The notes: generated by a model not told the origin, from the sequence alone. A DNA stretch of 64,000 nucleotides from Pseudofrankia inefficax (GCF_000166135.1 NC_014666.1:3596001-3660000), one strand, 5' to 3'. Shown: positions 1 to 9,737, counted from the stretch's first letter. A program made the numbers and translations.

Positions 1-1
1 G

Positions 2-1420
2 TTCCGTTTCGCCGACGAGCTCGCGGCCGTGCTGCTGGCCGAGGTGGCGCGGTGCGCCTCCGCCGGCTCCGAGCCGGTGAAGCCGCCGAAGGCCGCGCGG
101 ACGCCACCCGCGACGGTGACCGAACCTGGTGCCGCGGCGACCGTTGCCCCGGACGACGGTGGCCAGGCCGCCGCCGCTGCCGCGGCCGGTGAGCTCGCCG
201 AGGCGACGAGGTTCCTGGACGCGCCCCAGCTGCTCGTGCCGAACCGGGCCGGGGCCGACTTCGTGCGGCTGTTCGGCCGTTCGACGCGGTTCCGCTCGAC
301 GGTGGGGGAGTACGCCGTCCCGGCCGGCGTGCCGCTGCTGGGCCGCTGGCTGACGTTCCTCGCCCAGCGAGCCGAGCATCCCGGGTCGTCCGCGCTGGTG
401 GCGATGACGGAGGCGCTGGCCAAGCACTGGGCTACCGGGCAGAGCGCGCTGGAGGACGCCAACCTGGCGGCGCTGCTGGCCTGGATCGACCCGCCGCCCG
501 GATGCACGGGTGCCGAGGCCGCCCGGCTGGCCGAGGATCCGGCCCGCTGGCCGCCGGCCGGGCCGACGACGGACCCGGGCTTCGACAACCGGGTGCTCGC
601 GCCCGCGATCCGCGCCTACGACGAGGCCGTCGCCCAGTCCGCCGCGACGACCGGCGGCGGGCCCGAGGACCTGCGGGTCGCCAGGGCCGAGGCCGCGGTG
701 GCCGACGTCCTGCGCGGTCAGCTCGAACCGACCTGGCGCCTGATGTGGCGGGCGGTCGACCTGCTGCGCGCGCTGCCGCCCGGCGCCTCCGTGGCGCGCC
801 GCTGGGAGCAGGACCGGGCCAGGTTCAGCTCCTACGTCGCCTACCTGGCCGCCGAGGACGGCGGGCTGCCGCAGGCACGGCGCGACGGTGCCGTCGCCGC
901 CGCCCGGCGCCTCGCCGTGCTGGAGCGTGAGCTCGCCGGCTACGAGGCCGACCAGGCCTTCGACGACCCGCTGGTGCTGGCGAACCAGCGGGTGACCGGC
1001 GAGGCGTTCGTCGGCCAGGTCGTCGGCGTCGAACGTGACCGCCGGATCGCGAACAGCCGCGGCACCCCGGTCACCCGGCCCCTGGTCGAGGTACTGACCG
1101 TCGACCCGGTCCGCCTCGCGCCGCGCGCGAAGGTCGAGTCGCCGGCGCGGCGTGGCCAGTTCGGCGAGATCGTCGATGTCCGGCCGGCCGCGGACGGGCT
1201 GCTGGTGACGCTGGAGCTCAGTGGCGGGATGGGGAGGTCCAAGGTTCCGCCCCCGGGCTCGGTCCCCGCCGAGGGCGAGACCCTCAGCTACACCAGCCTG
1301 CTGTCGGACGGCATGTTCTCGGCCGGGCTGCCGGCGCCGGAGGACACCCCGTGGACCCATGGTGGCCCGCCCAGCCCCTATGAGCCCACCGAGGACGACG
1401 TCCGGGAACGCTGGGAGTGA
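2..1420 (+). CDS. Hypothetical protein, 5' end outside the window
   Basis: The reading frame is open from base 2 with no start in view, so the gene begins upstream; 472 codons are visible. I do not recognise a family. The first 70 visible residues are alanine/proline-rich linker. A more ordered globular part follows, rich in LxRW and AxxLAxLLAWIDP-like helical stretches, and the last third (from about residue 320) looks like beta-rich OB- or SH3-like sequence around VGQVVGVERDRR and GEIVDVRP. No membrane segment or catalytic motif is seen. The next gene, an SF1 helicase-like ATPase on the same strand, starts 135 bp downstream, so the two may be co-transcribed and act together; that is inference from position only. 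Confidence 0.75.
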   Translation, partial: FRFADELAAVLLAEVARCASAGSEPVKPPKAARTPPATVTEPGAAATVAPDDGGQAAAAAAAGELAEATRFLDAPQLLVPNRAGADFVRLFGRSTRFRSTVGEYAVPAGVPLLGRWLTFLAQRAEHPGSSALVAMTEALAKHWATGQSALEDANLAALLAWIDPPPGCTGAEAARLAEDPARWPPAGPTTDPGFDNRVLAPAIRAYDEAVAQSAATTGGGPEDLRVARAEAAVADVLRGQLEPTWRLMWRAVDLLRALPPGASVARRWEQDRARFSSYVAYLAAEDGGLPQARRDGAVAAARRLAVLERELAGYEADQAFDDPLVLANQRVTGEAFVGQVVGVERDRRIANSRGTPVTRPLVEVLTVDPVRLAPRAKVESPARRGQFGEIVDVRPAADGLLVTLELSGGMGRSKVPPPGSVPAEGETLSYTSLLSDGMFSAGLPAPEDTPWTHGGPPSPYEPTEDDVRERWE

Positions 1421-1555
1421 TCCGGGTGCCGGACCCGGTGCCCGCCCCGTTCGCGGTCCGTCCCGGCGAGGCGCCGGCGGGAGCCTGGCCGGCCCGGGAG
1501 CGCGCGGGGTGGCCGGCGGTGGCACGGTCCTGGCAAGGAAGGAGCGGCGGCGCAG

Positions 1556-2962
1556 GTGACGGATGGTGAGCGGGTGACGGCGCCGAGGGCCGGCGGGGAT
1601 GACGACCCGAAGGCGGCGGCCGACCGGGCGACCGAGGAGATCCTGGCCGACTTCCGGTCGGGCCGGCACCGCGGGGTCGTCGTCGACTCCCCGCCGGGGG
1701 CGGGGAAGTCGACGCTGGTCGTGCGGGCGGCGACCGAGTTCGCCCTGGCCGACGAGCCGCTGATGATCGTCGCACAGACGAACGAGCAGGTGGACGACCT
1801 GGTCGAGAAGCTGGCCCGCACGCTGCTCGACCAGGCGCCGGACCTCCGGGTCGGCCGGCTCGGCCGCGCCGGCTACGTGCCGCCGCCCCGGATCGACGGC
1901 CTGCCGAACGTCACGGTGGGCACCGACATGAAGTCGCTGGGCGAACCGCGGGTCACCGTCGCGACCGCCGCCAAGTGGGCCTACGTGAAGGACGCCGCCT
2001 GGCGGTTCGCGATCGTCGACGAGGCCTACCAGATGCGTTCGGACGCCCTGTTGGCGATCGCCACGCGCTTCGAACGGGCGCTGTTCGTCGGCGACCCCGG
2101 CCAGCTCGACCCGTTCTCGACCGTCGAGAACGATCGCTGGCGCGGCCTGACCTGGGACCCCATGCAGAGCGCCGTGGCCGTGCTGTTGCGCAGCAACCCG
2201 GACCTGCCCGTTCACCGTCTGCCCGTGTCGTGGCGGCTTCCGCGCAGCGCCGAGCGGGTGGTGGCGGACGCGTTCTACCCGTTCACCGGCTTCCGGACCG
2301 GCAACGGCCCCGGCGACCGGCGTCTCACCTTCACCGGCACCGCCACCCGGCCGACCGGGCCGCGGCCGGCCGGCGGACCGGCGGCCGGCGTCGTCGACGA
2401 CGTGCTGGACGTGGCCGCGCGGACCGGGTGGGGGCTGCTGGAACTGCCCGCCCGTGGCACCGTGCGCACCGACGCCGAGGCCGTGCGCGCGGTCGCCGAG
2501 GTCGCCCGTCGGCTGCTCGCCCGTGGCCCCGTCGCGACCTCCCGTGACGGCGCCGGCGGCGAGCATCCGGTCACGGCGGCCCGCGTCGCGATCGGCGCGG
2601 CCCACCGCGACCAGGCCGCGGCGATCCGGGCCGCGCTCGGCGCCGACCTCGCCGAGGCTGTCGTCGTCGACACCGCCAACCGGCTGCAGGGCCGGGAGTA
2701 CGACGTCACCGTCGTGCTGCATCCGCTGTCCGGGCGCCGGGACGCCACGGCGTTCCACCTGGAGGCCGGCCGGCTGTGCGTGCTGGCCTCCAGGCACCGG
2801 CAGGCCTGCGTCGTCGTCGCCCGCGCGGGCATCCGCGACCTGCTCGACGCCCATCCGTCCAGCGGCTCGGTCCACCTGGACGAGCCGGTCCGTTTCCCGG
2901 ACGGCTGGGCCGCGAACCAGACCGTCCTCGCCCATCTGGAACGCCACGCCGTCCAGGCGTGA
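1556..2962 (+). CDS. Superfamily 1 helicase-like AAA ATPase
   Basis: A 468-residue protein with the SF1 (UPF1/DNA2-like) motif series in order: Walker A PPGAGKST at residues 46-53, Walker B IVDEAYQM near 155, a motif III-like VGDPGQLDPF near 180, VSWRLPRS near 223, TANRLQGREYD (motif V) near 377, and LASRHRQACVVV (motif VI) near 415. It should couple ATP hydrolysis to movement on nucleic acid; substrate unknown. GTG start chosen because an AAGGAAGGAG stretch lies about 12 nt upstream. It is shorter than most cellular helicases, and no accessory nuclease or zinc domain is visible. It follows the hypothetical gene at the left edge on the same strand. Confidence 0.85.
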   Translation: MTDGERVTAPRAGGDDDPKAAADRATEEILADFRSGRHRGVVVDSPPGAGKSTLVVRAATEFALADEPLMIVAQTNEQVDDLVEKLARTLLDQAPDLRVGRLGRAGYVPPPRIDGLPNVTVGTDMKSLGEPRVTVATAAKWAYVKDAAWRFAIVDEAYQMRSDALLAIATRFERALFVGDPGQLDPFSTVENDRWRGLTWDPMQSAVAVLLRSNPDLPVHRLPVSWRLPRSAERVVADAFYPFTGFRTGNGPGDRRLTFTGTATRPTGPRPAGGPAAGVVDDVLDVAARTGWGLLELPARGTVRTDAEAVRAVAEVARRLLARGPVATSRDGAGGEHPVTAARVAIGAAHRDQAAAIRAALGADLAEAVVVDTANRLQGREYDVTVVLHPLSGRRDATAFHLEAGRLCVLASRHRQACVVVARAGIRDLLDAHPSSGSVHLDEPVRFPDGWAANQTVLAHLERHAVQA

Positions 2963-3075
2963 CGCCGCCGGCGGCCAGCGCCGCCCGCGCGGCCGATCCG
3001 GCCAGGCGGGCAGGCGCGGTCGCCGTCGGAGAACCTGGGGGAGTCGTACGCGCCGTGCCCGCGCGGGGCCTCCCG

Positions 3076-3351
3076 TCAGCCGGCGCATGCGAGGACACCT
3101 GGCGCCGCGGCTGGCCGGTCCGGTCCGGGTGGCATCCGTGGCACCGGCCAGGCCCGCGCCACCGCGGTGGCGGCGAGGCCGGCCTCGGGCGCCGCGATCA
3201 GCGGCGACGTCGCCGCGGGCGCCGCCGTGCAGGTGCGGTAGGAGAGGGCGCCGGAGTCGGTGCACGCGGCCCAGATCACCGCGCCGGTGCCGACCGCGGC
3301 GACCAGCCACAGCAATCCGACGCCACGGCGGTCAGCACGGCCATTGGACAT
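3076..3351 (-). CDS. Small single-pass membrane protein, unknown function
   Basis: A 91-residue open frame. The ATG at 3351 is preceded by a strong AGGAGG six bases upstream, which is the main reason to believe it and to prefer this start over in-frame codons further out. Residues 10-28 (GVGLLWLVAAVGTGAVIWA) form one membrane helix; the rest is alanine/proline-rich with two cysteines (DSGALSYRTC). No family recognised. It lies alone between two genes on the other strand. Confidence 0.5.
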   Translation of the reverse strand: MSNGRADRRGVGLLWLVAAVGTGAVIWAACTDSGALSYRTCTAAPAATSPLIAAPEAGLAATAVARAWPVPRMPPGPDRPAAAPGVLACAG

Positions 3352-4049
3352 CTCGCCTCCTGGGAGAACGTCGTCGATTTCTGATTGCGCGCCAAGCAGG
3401 ACCACCTCGGCGCGCGAGGTCGCCGGCGGCCCCGCCGTTTCCCAGGCTCGGCGCCGGAGAGCCAGTGCACGCGTGTGAGGTGGTTCCGGTGGAATGGTTT
3501 CGGGAACGGCAAGCAGGCCGATTCAGGAGCTGAATGCCGCGTCCCGGAACAGCGGCGTCCAACGCCGTCAGTCGGTCCGCCGGCGTGCGGCCGCGGTGGC
3601 TTCACCAGCTCGCCTGGGATTGTGTCCACCGGTCGAATCTGGCGCCGCGGCGAACCATAGCCCGCGTGGCCGAACCGGACAACCGGGGGTGTAAATCACG
3701 GCCCGCCGGGTGAGAAGTCATCGGCTGATCCGAGGCGATCGGCCTCGGCGGCTGCCTTGGCCCGTGGGCGGCCCCGCGCGGGGTGCCCGGCCCCGCGGCC
3801 GACGACGACGGGAGTGCTCGCGGGGCGGAGGTGAGGACTGAGGGCGCGGCTGCGCTGGGGGACCGCGGAGCGCGGCCGTGTGGCAGTGTGTTATCCAGGT
3901 CACACAGAGCGGGCACGAGGTGGATCGAAGAGCCTGCTCGCGCGTGTGAGTGACCATTGGGCAACGGTGCGTGCCGACCGGATCGTTGGACCCAGGACCA
4001 GGGGCCGTAGTGCTTGGTCCGGGACGTTAGATCCGGCACGATAGCCGCC
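3352..4049. other. Intergenic region, about 700 bp, no gene recognised
   Basis: Open frames here are antisense or random high-GC frames without ribosome binding sites. The region must hold promoters for the small membrane protein on the minus strand and for the NYN-domain gene on the plus strand. I saw no convincing hairpin, repeat or RNA gene. Base composition is slightly less GC-rich near 3880-3960. Confidence 0.4.
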
Positions 4050-5711
4050 ATGAGCGCGTCGGGCGGGGGTCAGCAGAGCGCATTACGGGTCCGTAGTGCG
4101 CTCTTCGTCGACTTCGAGAACATCCACATGGGGCTGCAACGGCTCGACGCCGCGGCCGCGAACCGGTTCGCGGTCAACCCTCAGTGCTGGCTCAGCTGGC
4201 TGGAGACGCTCGCCTATCCGGCGCTGGGCGCCACCGACTTCCGCCGCGACCTGCTGATCCGGTATTGCTACCTCAATCCGGTGAGCTCGGCACGGTATCG
4301 CGCCTATTTCACCCGCGCGGGCTTCCACGTGGTCGACTGCCCGCCGCTGACCGCCGCCGGCAAGAACTCGGCCGACATTCACATCGTCATTGACGTCCTT
4401 GACATCCTCGGCCACCCGACCCGGTTCGACGAGGTCATCCTCCTGTCGGCCGACGCGGACTACACGCCGGTGATGCTGCGGCTACGGGCCCACGACCGCC
4501 GCACGGTCATCATCACGAGCGGACCATCGGCGCGGGCGTTTCGCGCGGCCTGTGACCACGTCGTCGGCGAGGACGCCTTCATCGACGACGCATTGACGCT
4601 CGAACCGCGGGTCACCCACCAGGCCGGAAACGGCGCCCACCTCGCAGGCGCGCCGGCCCTCGGCCAGGCCGGCGGAGCCGCCACCGCGGATCTCTCTCTC
4701 GACGGCACGGATACCGCCCGCGCGTCGGAGCCGGTGGCCTGCGGCGAGCTGTCCCCCGACGGGGTCGCCAGTCGGTCCGGCCGCCTCACGGAGCTGCCGG
4801 CGCGGTCCTTATCCGACGACCCGGCCACGAACGACGCCTTACCGCTCCGACGCGCGGCCGCCGGGGCCCCGACCTCACCCGAGCCCCCGGACTCCACCGC
4901 CCCTGCGGCCATGGCTGCCCCTGGCAACGCGGTCGCCCCCGCGACCGGACCGGGCCCGGCGGTTGCCCCGCCCTTCCCCGCGCCGCCTAGCACGCAGGAC
5001 AATCGTCTGCGCCACGCCATCGCGGAACAGGTCCGCGAGCTGGTCACCGTCTCGGAACGGCCGATCACCCTCGCATCGGCGGCCCAGCTGGTCCGGGCCC
5101 AGCTCGGCCCGGAGATCACCGAAGGCTGGGCCGGCACCGGCTCGTTCAAGAAGCTGCTCGCGCTCGTAGACCTCCCGGGGATCGCGATCTCCGCCGCCCC
5201 CGAGTACCTGTACGACCCGGCGAGGCACACTCTGCCCGCCGGCAGCCAGCCCGGCGGTGCCGGCCAGGGCGATCCGGCCGCCCCGCATGCCGAGCTGATC
5301 GCGCGGATCTCCCAGGTCACCGACATTCCGCGGCTGAGCTCGCACGAGTTCGGAGCCCTGTTCGAGGAGCTCGCCGCCGAGGTCACGGCTCACGGCTTCA
5401 ACCGGACCGGCACCTCGCGCGCGGTCCGCGACCGCTGCCTCGAACGCGGCGAGCACATCGGCCGCGGCGCCGTGAACTTCGTCCTCAACGGCCTGCTCTA
5501 CGCCGGCCGGCCGCCGCAGCCTGGTGACGACGCCCAGGCGCTCGCCAGCTCGTTCGCCGACAACGCCGTCCTGCTCTGCCAGAACGCCCGGATGGAGCTG
5601 TCAGGCGACGAGGTGAGCCACCTGCATGCCTGGATCACCGGAAACCCGGCCCTCGTCGTCGAGGTCGCGGTAGCCGCGGCACCCGGCCTGGTCAGCCGGG
5701 CCGGCGCGTAA
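4050..5711 (+). CDS. NYN-domain (PIN-like) protein with C-terminal OST-HTH/LOTUS-like domain
   Basis: A 553-residue protein. Residues 15-185 form an NYN/LabA-type nuclease-like domain: ALFVDFENIHMG at the start supplies the first acidic site (D21), KNSADIHIVIDVLD near 110 and LLSADADYTPVM near 132 supply the conserved aspartates of the PIN/NYN metal site. An alanine/proline-rich linker (about 190-320) leads to residues 325-395, which read like an OST-HTH/LOTUS domain (VRELVTVSERPITLASAAQLV...FKKLLALV). NYN proteins usually process or degrade RNA, and LOTUS domains bind RNA, so an RNA-processing role is inferred. ATG at 4050 is preferred over a GTG at 4014 because it opens directly before the domain. 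Confidence 0.85.
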   Translation: MSASGGGQQSALRVRSALFVDFENIHMGLQRLDAAAANRFAVNPQCWLSWLETLAYPALGATDFRRDLLIRYCYLNPVSSARYRAYFTRAGFHVVDCPPLTAAGKNSADIHIVIDVLDILGHPTRFDEVILLSADADYTPVMLRLRAHDRRTVIITSGPSARAFRAACDHVVGEDAFIDDALTLEPRVTHQAGNGAHLAGAPALGQAGGAATADLSLDGTDTARASEPVACGELSPDGVASRSGRLTELPARSLSDDPATNDALPLRRAAAGAPTSPEPPDSTAPAAMAAPGNAVAPATGPGPAVAPPFPAPPSTQDNRLRHAIAEQVRELVTVSERPITLASAAQLVRAQLGPEITEGWAGTGSFKKLLALVDLPGIAISAAPEYLYDPARHTLPAGSQPGGAGQGDPAAPHAELIARISQVTDIPRLSSHEFGALFEELAAEVTAHGFNRTGTSRAVRDRCLERGEHIGRGAVNFVLNGLLYAGRPPQPGDDAQALASSFADNAVLLCQNARMELSGDEVSHLHAWITGNPALVVEVAVAAAPGLVSRAGA

Positions 5712-5731
5712 CGGCCACAGCGCCGTGGCCG
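5712..5731. terminator. Hairpin between convergent genes
   Basis: CGGCCAC and GTGGCCG form a perfect 7-bp stem with a 6-nt loop, directly after the stop codon of the NYN gene and before the convergent racemase gene. No U tract follows, as is usual for actinomycete terminators. Confidence 0.5.
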
Positions 5732-5777
5732 CGGTCGGCACCCTCCCCGTGCGCAACCCAGCCGGGGACTGGTGGGA

Positions 5778-6617
5778 TCAGGGGCCTTCGGCCAGGCCGA
5801 ACGGCGCGAGGATGCCCGTATAGGGCTTGCGCGGGGGAGGGGCGTACTCACCCCGGGCGCTCGTTGACAGCCCGAGCCTGACCAGGCCCTCGACGAGCAC
5901 GGTCGCGGCGGCGACGCCGTCGATGACCGGGACACCCAGCTCACCGGTCAGCCAGGAGCAGAGCTCGGCCATGCCGGCGCACCCGAGCACGATCACCTCC
6001 GCCTCGTCCCGCTCCACCGCCGCGCCGCACTCGGCGAGGATCCTGGACCTCGCCAGTGGGTCGGTGTCCAGCTCGAGGACCGGCACCTCGCAGGCGCGGA
6101 CGCTGCGGCACAGCACCCGCACCCCATACCGGTCGGCGAGATCCCAGGCCCGCCCGCGGGTCCGGCCCAGGGTCGTGACCACGCTGAACGACCGGCCGAG
6201 CAGGCTCGCCGTGTGCATCGCCGCCTCGGCGATCCCGACGACGGGGCCGCGGGCCAGTTCCCGCGCCGCGTCGAGCCCGGGATCGCCGAAGCAGGCGATG
6301 ACGTAGCCGGCGCTGCCCGCCGCCTCGGCGCGGGCGATCTCGGCGAGCACGCCGGGGACGGCGAGCGCCTCGTCGTAGTGGCTCTCGATCGACGCGGGCC
6401 CCATCCGCGGGTTGACGGCCTCGATCCGGGTGTCCGGCCCGGCCACCAGCCGCGCCGACGCACCGACCAGCGCGGTCATCGCCGCCGACGAGTTCGGGTT
6501 GATGAGCGTGAGGAGCGGCCCGGCCCGCCTGGGCAGGCCGGGCGCCGGCTCCGGCGTGGCCGCCGCGGCCCCCTGGGTCAGGGTGGGCCGCGGCGTGCTC
6601 GCGCTCGCGCGTGTCAT
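5778..6617 (-). CDS. Hydantoin/allantoin racemase, Asp/Glu racemase superfamily
   Basis: A 279-residue protein of the HyuE/allantoin racemase group, which interconverts enantiomers of hydantoins or allantoin without a cofactor by a two-base cysteine mechanism. Both expected cysteines are present: IACFGDPGLD (C109) and VLGCAGMAEL (C213). The substrate-carboxylate region LINPNSS is at residues 38-44. About 30 Ala/Pro-rich residues precede the core, so the true start may lie further in. It begins 12 bp after the stop of the NCS1 permease gene on the same strand, so the two form an operon for uptake and racemisation of a hydantoin-like or purine-breakdown compound. The hydantoinase itself is not in the window. 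Confidence 0.88.
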   Translation of the reverse strand: MTRASASTPRPTLTQGAAAATPEPAPGLPRRAGPLLTLINPNSSAAMTALVGASARLVAGPDTRIEAVNPRMGPASIESHYDEALAVPGVLAEIARAEAAGSAGYVIACFGDPGLDAARELARGPVVGIAEAAMHTASLLGRSFSVVTTLGRTRGRAWDLADRYGVRVLCRSVRACEVPVLELDTDPLARSRILAECGAAVERDEAEVIVLGCAGMAELCSWLTGELGVPVIDGVAAATVLVEGLVRLGLSTSARGEYAPPPRKPYTGILAPFGLAEGP

Positions 6618-6629
6618 CGCCGGGCTCGG

Positions 6630-8255
6630 CTAGACCTCCGGCGAGACCGGCGCGCCCTCGGGCGCCGGCTGTGCCGGGATGGTCGCGAGCGCCGGGTCGG
6701 CGTGGTCGGTCACCGGCCGCAGCGAGGTCGCGGTGATCGCGGAACGGCTGCCGATCAGGTAGTACGTCACGAGGCCGATGCCCATGCCGATGAACCAGCT
6801 GTACTGGGCCACCGTGCCCATCCAGTGCACCGCCGAGTCCGGCACCACCACCGGTATGACGGCCAGCACGGCGCCGAGCGCGGTCGCGATGACCGCCGGT
6901 GGGTTCACGCCCCTGCGGTACCAGTAGGTCGCGGTCGGTTCCAGCGTGAACAGGTCGTCGACGACCACGACCCGCTTGCGGATGAGGTAGAAGCCGGCGA
7001 TGAGGACGCCGAACAGCGGCCCGATGAAGGCGCCCAGCGTCTCCAGCGTGTAATGGATGACGTCGGGGTTGTTGTACAGGTTCCACGGGGTGATGAGAAA
7101 CGACCCGACGGCCGCGATCATGCCGCCGGCGCGCCAGCTGATCCGCTGCGGGCTGACGTTCGAGAAGTCGAACGCGGGCGAGATGAAGTTCGCCACGATG
7201 TTGATGCCCATGGTGGCGATCGTGAACGTCAGCGCGCCGAGGATGATGGCCGTCGTCGAGTCGATCCGGGCGACGGTCTGCACCGGGTCGGTGATGAGCT
7301 CGCCGTAGACCGGAATGGTCAGTGAGGCGGTGAACACCACGAGCACCGAGAACAGCAGGAAGTTCACCGGGAGACCGAGCAGGTTACCGGTCTTCACCGC
7401 CTTGAAGCTCCTGCCGTACCGGGCGAAGTCGCCGAAGTTGAGCATCGGCCCGGAGAAGTAGGAGACCACCAGCGCGATCGAGCCCAGCATGATGGACACC
7501 GTCGACCCGTGGTGCTTCCCGCCGAGGTTCAGGCTGAGCGCGCCCCAGCCGGCCTTGTAGAGCAGGTAGCCGGTGAGCGCGAACATGACGACGTAGACGG
7601 CCGGGCCGCAGAAGTCGATGAACCGGCGGATCGTCTCCATGCCGGTCCAGAACACCGCCGCCTGCAGCACCCACAGCATGGCGTAGCTCGCCCAGCCGAG
7701 CGTCGGCAGGCCCAGGAAGCCGTGCTGGTGCACGTCGGCGTACGGCGCGAGGCCCGGCCAGAGCTTGACCAGCACGACGTCGAGCGCGGACGACGCCAGG
7801 AAGGTCTGGATGCCATACCAGGCGACCGCGATCAGGCCACGGATGATGGCGGGCACGTTCGCGCCGAGCACGCCGAAGGGCGCCCGGCAGATGACCGGGT
7901 AGGGGACGGCCGCCTGCTGGCTGGGCCGGGCGACCAGGTTGCAGAAGAAGTTGACGATCGTGATGCCGACGACCAGCGCGACCAGCACCTGCCAGCCCGC
8001 GAGGCCGAGGGCGAACAGGCTGCCCGCGGTCACGTAGCCGCCGACGCTGTGCACGTCGGACATCCAGAACGCGAAGATGTTGTACCAGGACCAGGACTGC
8101 CGCCGCAGCGGCGCCAGGTCCTCGTTCGCCAGCCTCGGGTCGTAGCCGGGCTTGACGAGGCCCGAGCCGATCGGCCGGCCCGCGGCCTCGACGAGGTCCT
8201 CGTTGCCTGCGGCCAGGCCCGGCGCCACGCCGGGCACGGCGGTGAACTCGGTCAT
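6630..8255 (-). CDS. NCS1 family permease (allantoin/hydantoin/nucleobase transporter)
   Basis: A 541-residue polytopic membrane protein with about 12 hydrophobic segments. The N-terminal signature LRRQSWSWYNIFAFWMSDVHS at the first helix and GVLGANVPAIIRG are characteristic of NCS1 (Mhp1/PucI-type) cation-coupled transporters of nucleobases, allantoin and hydantoins. ATG at 8255 has GCAGGAG eight bases upstream; the longer in-frame extension is charged and unlike the family. The racemase directly downstream makes hydantoin or allantoin the likely substrate. Expression is probably controlled by the GntR/FCD gene upstream on the same strand. Confidence 0.92.
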   Translation of the reverse strand: MTEFTAVPGVAPGLAAGNEDLVEAAGRPIGSGLVKPGYDPRLANEDLAPLRRQSWSWYNIFAFWMSDVHSVGGYVTAGSLFALGLAGWQVLVALVVGITIVNFFCNLVARPSQQAAVPYPVICRAPFGVLGANVPAIIRGLIAVAWYGIQTFLASSALDVVLVKLWPGLAPYADVHQHGFLGLPTLGWASYAMLWVLQAAVFWTGMETIRRFIDFCGPAVYVVMFALTGYLLYKAGWGALSLNLGGKHHGSTVSIMLGSIALVVSYFSGPMLNFGDFARYGRSFKAVKTGNLLGLPVNFLLFSVLVVFTASLTIPVYGELITDPVQTVARIDSTTAIILGALTFTIATMGINIVANFISPAFDFSNVSPQRISWRAGGMIAAVGSFLITPWNLYNNPDVIHYTLETLGAFIGPLFGVLIAGFYLIRKRVVVVDDLFTLEPTATYWYRRGVNPPAVIATALGAVLAVIPVVVPDSAVHWMGTVAQYSWFIGMGIGLVTYYLIGSRSAITATSLRPVTDHADPALATIPAQPAPEGAPVSPEV

Positions 8256-8481
8256 TGTCACTCCTGCGGGTCGCGTCGACTGGCCGCCCGTCTGGCGGAT
8301 TCCCCCGGGCCGGGGCCTGTTTCTACGCGCGCAAAGAAGAACAACCGCGCGTGCGGGCGCCCGGGGAAAGGGAGAAAGACGGGGGCGGGGGCTGAATACG
8401 CGGGTGCGGACAGTCGTTCGGAAGCCGGCCGGGCCTTCCCTCAGGAGGCTAGGCTCGCGCTGTTTCACCGGAGTGACCGGA

Positions 8482-8493
8482 CAGATATATCTG
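8482..8493. promoter_or_regulatory. Palindrome between GntR regulator and permease, possible operator
   Basis: CAGATATATCTG is a perfect 12-bp palindrome and an AT-rich island in GC-rich sequence, placed 227 bp upstream of the permease start and just after the regulator gene. FCD-type GntR proteins bind short palindromes of this size. Assignment to the neighbouring regulator is inference. Confidence 0.35.
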
Positions 8494-8540
8494 GCCTGGA
8501 CGCTCGCGGTGCTCGTTCGCCCGGCGCGGGAGAAGTGTCC

Positions 8541-9254
8541 TCAGGCGGGAAATCGGCCGGGCTCCGCCGGCAGCGCGGCGATGAACGTCTGTAGCCGGGA
8601 ATGGTGCACCCGTGACGCGGCGAGGAGTTCCTCGCCGTCCCGGGCAATGAACGCGCGCAGCATCCGCTCGTGATCGGTGACCAGCGCCTCGACGGCGTCC
8701 CGGGAGGCGTAGTCCATCGGTCGGGCGGGTTCGGTCACGTTCCAGGCCGACTCGTACATATGCCCCAGCCTGGCCATCCCCGAGGCGTTCACCAGCGCCA
8801 GGTGGAATCGCCGGCTCTCCCGGTGATGGCCGCGCGAGTCGCCCGCCGTCACGGCATTCGCCATCGCCTCGTGCGCGGCCAGCGCGCGGGCATCGTCCGA
8901 CGCCGTCGCGCGCCGGACGGCCGCGGCAAGCGCGGCGGCCTCCAGCGCCTCCCGGACCAGATAGAACTCCCGCATCTCGGCGGGTGTCAGCGTCGCGACC
9001 GTGTAGCCGCCGCGGGCCCGATGCGTGACCAGGCCCTCTCCGACGAGGCTCATCAGCGCCTCGCGGACCGGTATCCGGCTGACCTGGTAATGCGCGGCGA
9101 TCTCGTCGACCGGAACCGTCGAGCCGGGCGCGGCCGCGCCATCGAGGATGACCCGCTTCACGTCCCGCAGAATCGCCTCGCGCAGGGAGCCGACGTCCTG
9201 GGTGTTGGTGGTCAGCGACGCGATCCAGCTCGCGTTCGGCCGCAGGCTCCGCAT
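8541..9254 (-). CDS. GntR family transcriptional regulator, FCD (FadR-like) subfamily
   Basis: A 237-residue regulator. Residues 22-90 are the winged helix-turn-helix (LREAILRDVKRVI...YQVSRIPVREALMSLVGEGLV), followed by an all-helical FCD ligand-binding domain with the usual metal/ligand histidine and aspartate context (FYLVREALEAAAL, HRESRRFHLALV, DHERMLRAF). It sits upstream of the NCS1 permease and racemase genes in the same orientation, so it probably controls them in response to a hydantoin- or allantoin-pathway metabolite. About 30 residues precede the winged helix, so the start could be slightly internal. Confidence 0.9.
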   Translation of the reverse strand: MRSLRPNASWIASLTTNTQDVGSLREAILRDVKRVILDGAAAPGSTVPVDEIAAHYQVSRIPVREALMSLVGEGLVTHRARGGYTVATLTPAEMREFYLVREALEAAALAAAVRRATASDDARALAAHEAMANAVTAGDSRGHHRESRRFHLALVNASGMARLGHMYESAWNVTEPARPMDYASRDAVEALVTDHERMLRAFIARDGEELLAASRVHHSRLQTFIAALPAEPGRFPA

Positions 9255-9737
9255 CTCGTCCGCCCTTCCGCTCGGGCTGTCCCGCTCACTTCCCGCCCGC
9301 CGGACACGCCCCGGGGACCGGCGGGCGCCGTCGCCGCCGAGCGCCCGCCGCCGCCGATACGGCCCGGATGGGCCGCGACGATAGTCGTTGTCTGTTTCGG
9401 ACAGTCGCCCCGGCGATATCGCCTGTTTGACATCGGAGCCGTGCCCCGTCGCGGCGGCGGTAACGTGCCGGGGCCTGTGCCGCCATGGATGGGCGAGAGC
9501 GCTATGGGGCGCCGGTTCCGGGCGGGGCGGGCGGCCTTTCCGGGTGCGTGCGGGGATTCACGCTGGGCCGGCGATGACCCGGCCGCCCCCGGGCCGTGCG
9601 GGCGCGCCGACGGTAGTCTGGCGGCGGAACGGGGCATAGCGGGTCCGAACGCAGCGGAGCGGTGACGCGCCGGGGCGAGACGGGACAGCGGCGGGCCTTG
9701 ATATTGGCGGGCCTAGACAGCATCGGAGAGCGGTCGC
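9255..9737. other. Divergent intergenic region, no gene recognised
   Basis: It separates the GntR gene (minus strand) from the kinase gene (plus strand) and must carry both promoters. The short interrupted palindrome CTGTTTCGGACAG at 9392-9404 is the only regulatory-looking motif noticed; it is too short to assign. Open frames here lack ribosome binding sites. Confidence 0.4.

Noticed and set aside
3880-3920. CRP-like site GTGTGTTATCCAGGTCACAC upstream of the NYN gene
   Set aside because: The half-sites are two bases too far apart for the usual TGTGA-N6-TCACA spacing, and nothing else supports it.
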